Part shown: in pieces, positions 57,103 to 64,000 of the stretch
Position numbering within the stretch: the first letter of the stretch is position 1
How the letters are laid out: each line of letters opens with the position of its first letter
From: Formosa sp. Hel3_A1_48
GTDB lineage: Bacteria > Bacteroidota > Bacteroidia > Flavobacteriales > Flavobacteriaceae
Assembly (NCBI RefSeq): GCF_001735715.1
Contig: NZ_CP017259.1
Location: forward strand, 1,609,501 to 1,673,500
Length of the DNA stretch: 64,000 nt
Reading direction: 5' to 3'
Program-made: the position numbers and the translations under genes
The notes under the pieces: model-generated
The model's input: the letters and a program-made list of their open reading frames with translations, nothing else
Told to the model about the DNA's origin: nothing
Database searches by the model: none

Positions 57103-60100
57103 ATGTTGAAAAAACAAGGGATGTATTTGCCAGAATTCGAGCACGATAATTGTGGTGCTGGATTTATTTGTAGCCTTGAAGGTAACAAGTCAAATGATAT
57201 TATTCACAAGGCACTTCAGATTTTAGAGCGCCTAGAACACAGGGGGGCTGTTAGTTCGGATGGTAAGACGGGTGATGGCGCTGGAATTCTTACGGATATT
57301 CCACATGAACTGTTCGTTAAAGATTGCGCTTTTGATTTGCCTGAATTTGGTCAATATGCAGCTGGTAATGTCTTCCTGCCAAAAAAAGAGAATCAAAGAA
57401 ATTATTGTATTTCCGTTTTTGAAAAATACATCAAGGAACAAGGACTTAAGATATTGGGGTGGAGAACTGTTCCTGTTGATGATTCGGTTCTGGGGTCCAT
57501 AGCCCAACAAACGGAGCCTATGGTCAAGCAAATTTTCATTAACAAAAGCGATGTGGAGCAAAAGGACTTTGAGTTTAGATTAAAACTCTTTATCGCGCGC
57601 AAGAAAGCCGAACACGAAATATATAATTCCAAACTATCTGAAAGCAACTTTTTTTACCTCCCGAGTCTTTCAACCAAAATCATTATATACAAAGGCTTAC
57701 TTATCCCTGAAGACATCAAGCTTTATTACAAAGATTTAGAAAATCCTTTATTTGTTACCCGCCTGGCATTAGTGCATCAGCGTTTTTCCACCAATACATT
57801 TCCAACTTGGGATTTAGCACAACCATTCAGATATATGTGTCACAACGGAGAAATCAACACCCTGCGCGGAAATGTATCCCGAATGCTATCACGTGAAGCT
57901 TTATTGGCGAGCAATTGGTTTGGTGAAGATATTAAATCTATTCTCCCCATTATTTTACCCAAAAAATCTGATTCTGCCTCAATGGACATGGCTGTAGAGC
58001 TGCTTTTAATGACAGGGCGTTCTTTGCCTGAAGTTATGATGATGCTCATCCCTGAAGCTTGGGAGAAAAATGATGAAATGTCTGAGACAAAAAAAGCATT
58101 TTACGAATACAATTCTTGTTTGATGGAGCCTTGGGATGGTCCTGCTTCAATTCCATTTACAGATGGAAACTTTATTGGCGCTGTTTTGGATCGAAATGGC
58201 CTAAGACCTTCACGCTATTCAGTGACAAAGGACGGATACGTTATCATGTCCTCTGAAATTGGCGTCATCGAATTGGAACCAGAAAATGTTGCTCAGCATG
58301 GTCGTTTGGAGCCTGGGAAAATGTTCCTAGTCGACATGAATGAAGGACGTATTGTGAACGACGAAGAAATCAAGGAAGATATTGCTTCAAGAAATCCTTA
58401 CAGAAAATGGTTGGACGACGAGCTGGTATACCTTAAAGAAATTCCTTACAATGACTGTCCAGTGTTTCTTAATCAAGAACCTCTAAACAAAAGGAAAGTA
58501 CTTTTTGGATACACTCAAGAAGATATCAACACAGTGATTCTTCCGATGGCCAACCAGGCAAAGGAACCGATCGGTTCAATGGGGAGCGATACGCCATTGG
58601 CATTATTGTCTGAGCGCCCACAACTTATATATAATTACTTCAAACAATTGTTTGCTCAAGTAACCAATCCGCCCTTGGATGGAATTCGCGAGGAGCTAAT
58701 TACGGATATTAGTTTAACGCTAGGGAGCGACCATAATATTTTTGAAATTAATGAAACCCATTGCAAAAAGCTTAAAATCCAAAATCCTGTAATATCAAAA
58801 CAGGATCTAGACAAAATCAAGAGTTACGATCATCCTAACTTCAAGATTACATCAGTTCCAATTTTATACGACATTAGCAAGGGGCACAACGGCTTAGAAG
58901 ATGCCTTAGACGCGCTTTTAGAAACGGCTTCAACGCATGTTGATCAAGGAACTAATATCTTGATTTTGTCCGATCGTAATGTAACTAAAGATCAAGCCCC
59001 TATTCCTGCTCTTTTAGCCTGCTCGTTTATCAATAGCGGATTGCAAAAATTGGGTAAACGTTCCAAGATCAGTATCATTATAGAATCTGCTGAACCTAGA
59101 GAAGTTCATCACTTTGCTTTATTGTTTGGCTACGGTGCAAGTGCCATTAATCCGTATATGGTAAACGAAATTATCGAGGACGAAGTTTTGGCTATCGATC
59201 CAAAGGCAGATACAGAAAAGGCAATTGCCAATTACAACAAAGCAGTAGGCAAGGGGATTCTTAAAGTGATGAATAAAATTGGTATTTCTACACTCAATTC
59301 ATACCGTGGATCACAGTTGTTTGAATGTATTGGGATCAACACTCAAGTTGTTGAAAAATACTTTCCAAATACAGCCACTCGAATTCAGGGTGTTGATTTA
59401 CATCAACTGGAAAAAGAAATTTCAAAGCGCTATGCTTCGGCCTACACTAAAAAATCAATTGATGCGGCTCTTGACTTAGAAATGGGTGGTCAGTACCGGT
59501 GGAGAAGAAATGGAGAACATCACCTCTTTAATCCTCTCTCCATTGCCAAGCTTCAAGATTCTGTGCGTACCAATAAGCCTCAGAAGTATAAAGAGTACGC
59601 AGAAATGATCAACAACCAATCCAAACAATTGATGACTATCCGTGGATTGTTTGAGTTCACCAATTACGATCCCATCCCGCTTGAAGAGGTTGAACCTTGG
59701 ACCAATATTGTAAAACGCTTTAAAACAGGAGCGATGTCCTATGGCTCAATCAGTAAAGAGGCTCATGAAAATCTAGCCATTGCCATGAACAGAATTGGTG
59801 GAAAAAGTAATTCTGGAGAGGGCGGAGAAGATCAAGAACGCTTTTATAAAAATGCTAATGGAGATTGGAAAAACAGTGCCATAAAGCAAGTCGCTTCCGG
59901 TCGATTTGGGGTTACATCCAATTATTTATCTAATGCACAGGAAATTCAAATTAAAATGGCTCAAGGGGCAAAACCCGGCGAAGGGGGACAATTGCCAGGG
60001 CCCAAAGTTAATCCAGATATTGCCAAAACACGAAATTCTACACCCTATGTAGGGCTTATTTCGCCACCACCACACCATGATATTTATTCAATTGAAGATT

Positions 60101-61602
60101 TATCGCAGTTGATCTATGATTTAAAATCAGCCAACCGTCAAGCACGTATCAACGTGAAGTTGGTTTCTGAAGTTGGTGTGGGCACTGTTGCTGCAGGGGT
60201 AGCCAAAGCCAAAGCGGATGTGGTTTTGATTTCTGGATACGATGGAGGAACTGGGGCATCGCCTTTGACTTCCTTAAAACACGCAGGTCTTCCATGGGAA
60301 TTGGGGCTTGCTGAAGCACAACAGACTTTAGTGATGAATGACTTAAGAAGTAGAATTGTTGTAGAATGTGACGGACAGTTGAAAACTGGTCGTGATGTAG
60401 CTGTTGCCTGTTTATTAGGTGCTGAAGAATTTGGATTTGCAACCGCACCTTTAGTTGCATCCGGATGTGTAATGATGCGTGCCTGCCACCTCAATACATG
60501 CCCTGTAGGCATAGCTACTCAAAACCCTGAATTGCGTAAAAAATTCAAAGGTAAACCGGAACATGTGGTGAATTTTATGTATTTCATCGCACAAGAATTA
60601 CGTGAAATTATGGCTAAACTGGGCTTTAGAACAGTTGATGAAATGGTTGGGAAAGTTGAAAAACTAGACCGCAATTCTGCTATTGAACACTACAAATCAA
60701 GAGGAATAGATTTGAGTCCTATCCTTCACAAAGTTGAGGTCGCTGATGATGTTGATATCCTGAATACGGAACAACAAGATCATCAATTGGAGCGTGCCTT
60801 GGATTTTGAAATTATCGACAAAGCACATCCCGCTTTGTTCCGCAAAGAACCTACAGTTCTAGATTTGAAAATCAATAATGAAAACAGAGCAGTAGGCGCT
60901 ATTTTAAGTAATGAAATATCCAAAATATATGGTGCTCAAGGTTTGCCCGATAACACCCTTAAAATAAATTTTAAAGGGTCTGCAGGACAAAGTTTTGGTG
61001 CTTTTGCAACTAAAGGGCTCACACTCAATGTAATAGGTAATACTAACGATTATTTGGGGAAAGGATTATCTGGTGCAAAAATAACGGTTCGTATTCCAGA
61101 TGAGTCCACCATCATCCCTGAGGATAACATCATTATCGGAAATGTAGCTCTGTACGGTGCTACTTCTGGAGCGGTTTACATCAACGGAAAAGCGGGTGAG
61201 CGCTTTTGTGTTCGAAATTCTGGGGCAACGGCTGTTGTTGAAGGAATAGGAGACCACGGATGTGAATACATGACTGGTGGGGTTGCTGTTATTTTAGGTG
61301 CTGTGGGGCGTAACTTTGGCGCTGGCATGAGTGGAGGTGTTGCTTATGTTTACGACCCAAAGAAAACATTTGTAAATAAATGCAATAAGGAAGGGCTTAA
61401 TTTGGACCCACTTAGCGATGAGGCTCATGTTTTGGAATTAAAATCGCTCATCGAAAATCACTACAACAATACTTTAAGTCCATTGGCACAGCGCATTTTG
61501 GAACAATGGGAGACCTCAGTACAACAGTTTGTGCGTGTCCTTCCTGAAGAATACAGACAAGCATTAATAAGATTAGAAGAAGAAAACCTCGTAAAAAAAT
61601 AA
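57103..61602 (+). CDS. gltB: Glutamate synthase, large (alpha) subunit
   Basis: Transfers the amide of glutamine to 2-oxoglutarate. 1499 residues in the usual order: class II glutaminase (the mature N-terminal nucleophile is C17 in HDNCGAGF, preceded by a 16-residue propeptide), a central domain, the FMN-binding synthase domain (from about 800, with the Gly-rich NSGEGGEDQERF loop), the 3Fe-4S motif CVMMRACHLNTCPVG, and the C-terminal GXGXG beta-helix (from about 1270). Length matches the family. gltD follows 4 bases later; together they form the NADPH-dependent enzyme. A porin gene is divergent upstream. Confidence 0.97.
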   Translation: MLKKQGMYLPEFEHDNCGAGFICSLEGNKSNDIIHKALQILERLEHRGAVSSDGKTGDGAGILTDIPHELFVKDCAFDLPEFGQYAAGNVFLPKKENQRNYCISVFEKYIKEQGLKILGWRTVPVDDSVLGSIAQQTEPMVKQIFINKSDVEQKDFEFRLKLFIARKKAEHEIYNSKLSESNFFYLPSLSTKIIIYKGLLIPEDIKLYYKDLENPLFVTRLALVHQRFSTNTFPTWDLAQPFRYMCHNGEINTLRGNVSRMLSREALLASNWFGEDIKSILPIILPKKSDSASMDMAVELLLMTGRSLPEVMMMLIPEAWEKNDEMSETKKAFYEYNSCLMEPWDGPASIPFTDGNFIGAVLDRNGLRPSRYSVTKDGYVIMSSEIGVIELEPENVAQHGRLEPGKMFLVDMNEGRIVNDEEIKEDIASRNPYRKWLDDELVYLKEIPYNDCPVFLNQEPLNKRKVLFGYTQEDINTVILPMANQAKEPIGSMGSDTPLALLSERPQLIYNYFKQLFAQVTNPPLDGIREELITDISLTLGSDHNIFEINETHCKKLKIQNPVISKQDLDKIKSYDHPNFKITSVPILYDISKGHNGLEDALDALLETASTHVDQGTNILILSDRNVTKDQAPIPALLACSFINSGLQKLGKRSKISIIIESAEPREVHHFALLFGYGASAINPYMVNEIIEDEVLAIDPKADTEKAIANYNKAVGKGILKVMNKIGISTLNSYRGSQLFECIGINTQVVEKYFPNTATRIQGVDLHQLEKEISKRYASAYTKKSIDAALDLEMGGQYRWRRNGEHHLFNPLSIAKLQDSVRTNKPQKYKEYAEMINNQSKQLMTIRGLFEFTNYDPIPLEEVEPWTNIVKRFKTGAMSYGSISKEAHENLAIAMNRIGGKSNSGEGGEDQERFYKNANGDWKNSAIKQVASGRFGVTSNYLSNAQEIQIKMAQGAKPGEGGQLPGPKVNPDIAKTRNSTPYVGLISPPPHHDIYSIEDLSQLIYDLKSANRQARINVKLVSEVGVGTVAAGVAKAKADVVLISGYDGGTGASPLTSLKHAGLPWELGLAEAQQTLVMNDLRSRIVVECDGQLKTGRDVAVACLLGAEEFGFATAPLVASGCVMMRACHLNTCPVGIATQNPELRKKFKGKPEHVVNFMYFIAQELREIMAKLGFRTVDEMVGKVEKLDRNSAIEHYKSRGIDLSPILHKVEVADDVDILNTEQQDHQLERALDFEIIDKAHPALFRKEPTVLDLKINNENRAVGAILSNEISKIYGAQGLPDNTLKINFKGSAGQSFGAFATKGLTLNVIGNTNDYLGKGLSGAKITVRIPDESTIIPEDNIIIGNVALYGATSGAVYINGKAGERFCVRNSGATAVVEGIGDHGCEYMTGGVAVILGAVGRNFGAGMSGGVAYVYDPKKTFVNKCNKEGLNLDPLSDEAHVLELKSLIENHYNNTLSPLAQRILEQWETSVQQFVRVLPEEYRQALIRLEEENLVKK

Positions 61603-61606
61603 TACT

Positions 61607-63073
61607 ATGGGAAAGACCACAGGTTTTATGGAATACAAACGTGTAGACGAATCATACGATGCCGTAGATAAGCGTTTGAAACATTACAAAGAATTCACTA
61701 TACCAGTCAAAGAAAAAGAACTCAAAAATCAAGGGGCAAGATGTATGGATTGTGGAATTCCATTTTGTCATAGTGGTTGTCCACTGGGCAATCTCATCCC
61801 TGATTTCAACGATAATGTCTATCGCGGAAATTGGGAAAAAGCGGCAAAAATACTTCATTCTACAAATAACTTTCCAGAGTTTACCGGCCGTTTGTGTCCA
61901 GCTCCTTGTGAACAGGCTTGTGTTTTAGGCATCAACGAAGATCCGGTGAGTATTGAAAATATTGAGAAAAATATTGTCGAAACTGCTTTTAACAAAGGTT
62001 GGATTAAAGCGCAAGTTCCTGCCATCAGAACAGAAAAAACTATCGCTATTGTTGGTTCTGGTCCATCTGGGCTGGCAGCTGCTCAACAGTTGAATCGCGC
62101 AGGTCATCTTGTTACTGTATTCGAGCGCGATGCTAAAGTTGGTGGATTATTGCGCTATGGTATTCCAGATTTTAAACTCGAAAAATCTGTTATTGACCGA
62201 AGAATTGATGTTTTGGAAGAAGAAGGAATCGTTTTTAAACCTAATACCAATGTGGGTGTTGATGTAACTGTTGAAGAATTGAAAACTAATTTTGATGCGG
62301 TTCTTCTTTGTGGCGGCGCTACTGCTCGACGTGTCTTGCCAGTAGATGGAGTAGACTTAAAGGGTGTTTATCAAGCCATGGACTTTTTAAAACTCAACAA
62401 TGAATATGTTGATGGACTCAAATCATTTGATGATATTGTCTCTGCTAAAGGTAAAAATGTAATTGTTATTGGTGGTGGTGATACTGGTTCAGATTGTATT
62501 GGAACCTCTAACCGACACGGTGCGCAGTCCGTAACAAATTTCGAAATCCTTGACAAACCAACTGAAGGTCGCCCTGCACACCAACCCTGGCCATTTTGGC
62601 CCATGAAAATGAAAACGAGCTCTTCTCACCAAGAAGGAGTAGAGCGCCACTGGAGCGTCTCTACAAAAAAGTTTATTGGGGATAAGAATGGTCAACTCAC
62701 AGCTTTAGTTACTTGCGAAGTTGAATGGATTTTTAAGGAAGGTGAGCGTCCACAATTGAAAGAGATTCCTGGTACAGAAAAGACATGGCCATGTGATATG
62801 GTTTTATTAGCTCTCGGATTTACGGGGCCTGGTTCACAGCTCGTAGATCAATTGGGTGTAGAAACTGATTTTAGAACAAATGTAAAAGCTACAACTAAAG
62901 ACTACAGGACGAGTACGCCGGGTGTGTTTGCTGCTGGAGACATTCGAAGAGGGCAGTCGCTTATTGTTTGGGCTATATCAGAAGGTCGTCAAGCAGCCCA
63001 CCATATAGACGCGTTTTTGATGGGTTCATCAGATTTACCGCTCAAAGATGATAATGATTTACCGCGGATTTAG
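61607..63073 (+). CDS. gltD: Glutamate synthase, small (beta) subunit
   Basis: Passes electrons from NADPH through FAD and iron-sulfur centres to GltB. 488 residues. Cysteine-rich N-terminal domain (RCMDCGIPFCHSGCP and CPAPCEQACVLG) for 4Fe-4S clusters, FAD-binding IAIVGSGPSGLAAAQQL, an RYGIPDFKLEK segment, NADPH-binding VIVIGGGDTGSDCIGTS, and the terminal TPGVFAAGDIRRGQSLIVWAI. The start is fixed by the family N terminus (MGKTTGFMEYKRVDE) and 4-base spacing. No terminator is visible before the next gene. Confidence 0.96.
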   Translation: MGKTTGFMEYKRVDESYDAVDKRLKHYKEFTIPVKEKELKNQGARCMDCGIPFCHSGCPLGNLIPDFNDNVYRGNWEKAAKILHSTNNFPEFTGRLCPAPCEQACVLGINEDPVSIENIEKNIVETAFNKGWIKAQVPAIRTEKTIAIVGSGPSGLAAAQQLNRAGHLVTVFERDAKVGGLLRYGIPDFKLEKSVIDRRIDVLEEEGIVFKPNTNVGVDVTVEELKTNFDAVLLCGGATARRVLPVDGVDLKGVYQAMDFLKLNNEYVDGLKSFDDIVSAKGKNVIVIGGGDTGSDCIGTSNRHGAQSVTNFEILDKPTEGRPAHQPWPFWPMKMKTSSSHQEGVERHWSVSTKKFIGDKNGQLTALVTCEVEWIFKEGERPQLKEIPGTEKTWPCDMVLLALGFTGPGSQLVDQLGVETDFRTNVKATTKDYRTSTPGVFAAGDIRRGQSLIVWAISEGRQAAHHIDAFLMGSSDLPLKDDNDLPRI

Positions 63074-63210
63074 TTTTCCCTATTTTGATGTACAAAAACA
63101 ACTAAACCTTGAATGCTTTATAAAGTCTAAGATATATTGTATTTTCACCACGATTTATAGCCAAAAATATTGACTGTTCTAAATCTAAATTTATATACAA
63201 GTTCTACATT

Positions 63211-64000
63211 ATGAGAAAAATCTATCTTTTAGCTGCATTATTATTAATTCTTGGTTGTCGCGATGAAGAGGTTGGTGCGGAGCTGCCAACAAACGAGGTC
63301 TCCTATGCGGTGACTGAGATTAGTTTTAAGCCTGAATTGAATGCATCTGTTTCGGATGAAATTGTTTTGGATTACGACGGCATGCAAACGTTTACGGCAG
63401 CTATTCCTTATGAGGTCAGTATCGAGAATTTGATCGCAAGTATAACACTTTCGTCAGATGGTGGATTTATTCAATTAGATGGTTCAGCATTTCAAAATGA
63501 GGTAACTGCACATAATTTCGGAAAAGAAGTTGAGCTTGAAGTTTTTAATTCTGATCAATCTAATTCTTGGAACTATACAATTCGTTTAACTTATTTCACG
63601 GGGCTTCCAATCCTCAATATCAATACTGATAATATTCCTGTAGACTCTAGAGATATGTATGTCAACGGTACATTAAACTTGTTTGGCGGATTGAATTATG
63701 ACGATATCGACAACTCAGCGATTCAAATTAGAGGTCGTGGAAATTCCACCTGGTTTCTTCACCCCAAGAAACCTTTTCAGATTAAATTTGAAAGCAAAAC
63801 AAATATTCTGGGTATGCCCGAGGATAGAAAATGGGTTTTACTTGCAGAATATTCCGACAAAACGATGTTGCGCAATAAACTCACCTATGAAATGGGTGCG
63901 ATGAGTAGCTTGGATTATACACCCACAGGGGAATACATTGAATTATTTTTAAACAATACTCATCAAGGGACATACCTTTTGGCACAAAAAGCAGAAGAAA
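63211..64000 (+). CDS. CotH-kinase-family lipoprotein (3' end outside window)
   Basis: The first 263 residues. Lipoprotein signal IYLLAALLLILG then Cys15; the mature start CRDEEVGAE has acidic residues right after Cys, like the lipoprotein export signal that sends Bacteroidota lipoproteins to the cell surface. After an Ig-like or beta-rich stretch (about 35-150) comes the start of a CotH domain: IQIRGRGNSTW, KKPFQIKFE, GMPEDRKWVLLAEYSDKTMLRNKL. CotH proteins are atypical protein kinases in spore coats and fungal surfaces; in Bacteroidota the target is unknown. The frame runs off the window with no stop. Confidence 0.88.
   Translation, partial: MRKIYLLAALLLILGCRDEEVGAELPTNEVSYAVTEISFKPELNASVSDEIVLDYDGMQTFTAAIPYEVSIENLIASITLSSDGGFIQLDGSAFQNEVTAHNFGKEVELEVFNSDQSNSWNYTIRLTYFTGLPILNINTDNIPVDSRDMYVNGTLNLFGGLNYDDIDNSAIQIRGRGNSTWFLHPKKPFQIKFESKTNILGMPEDRKWVLLAEYSDKTMLRNKLTYEMGAMSSLDYTPTGEYIELFLNNTHQGTYLLAQKAEE

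Overview
The window is a chromosomal housekeeping stretch from a member of the Bacteroidota, almost certainly family Flavobacteriaceae. The evidence is a flavobacterial-looking 16S gene, promoters of the Bacteroidota type (TTG, a gap of about 19-21 bases, then TAnnTTTG), no convincing Shine-Dalgarno sequences before the genes although the 16S 3' end keeps CCTCC, and lineage-typical proteins: the 50-residue DUF4295 protein, BshC, a long NusB, a PUR-like DUF3276 protein, Porin_10 and BBP2-type barrels, and lipoproteins. I see no prophage, transposon, CRISPR array, restriction system or recognisable defence island.

Layout. 1-5406: lysS (cut by the window edge), a small YqaE/Pmp3 protein, lipB, a large lipoprotein with a probable beta-propeller, and rnhB. 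5520-7487: a Porin_10-type outer-membrane barrel. 7546-12903: one complete rRNA operon (promoter, 16S, tRNA-Ile, tRNA-Ala, 23S, 5S, terminator) with two boxA-like elements. 12945-25126: prfC, an idi/pyruvoyl-tetrahydropterin-synthase pair, a DUF819 membrane protein, a hydrolase, an AlkB-like dioxygenase, htpG, fabH with a CoA-binding protein, and a sodium:solute symporter. 25127-31629: recR, a family 2 glycosyltransferase, a 2-oxo-acid dehydrogenase E2, a DnaQ-like exonuclease, an FAH-family hydrolase and cinA, then rpmB-rpmG-DUF4295. 31732-40867: ftsY, an amidase lipoprotein, rimO, bshC, guaA and a LysM/periplasmic-binding-protein fusion. 40869-51625: a thioredoxin-fold protein, a CsaA-like OB-fold protein, an M14 carboxypeptidase, DUF3276, an ABC exporter, nusB-DUF1573-yajC, pepT, and pyrD with a LysE-type exporter. 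51643-64000: a nitronate-monooxygenase-like protein, a divergent PEP carboxylase, a BBP2-type porin divergent from gltBD, and the start of a CotH-family lipoprotein.

Working together, the genes cover translation (lysS, prfC, rRNA, rpmB/rpmG, rimO, tRNAs), protein export (ftsY, yajC), nitrogen and nucleotide metabolism (gltBD, guaA, pyrD), anaplerosis (ppc), lipid and lipoate metabolism (fabH, lipB, a lipoylated E2), redox thiol synthesis (bshC) and envelope functions. LipB and the E2 are functionally linked, because octanoyl transfer starts lipoylation of the E2 lipoyl lysine; NusB and the boxA-like elements are likewise linked.

I did not find a clearly new multi-gene system. The observations most worth a second look are: a duplicated GGTTGGTTAGT-plus-hairpin element at 18235-18413; a four-LysM protein fused to a binding-protein-like domain; a PEP carboxylase with altered active-site motifs; an E2 with Asn in place of the conserved Asp of the HxxxDG motif; an ABC exporter with a degenerate Walker B and no adjacent partner; a eukaryote-like PTPS; and -7 promoter boxes that place transcription starts almost on the start codons of lipB and guaA.
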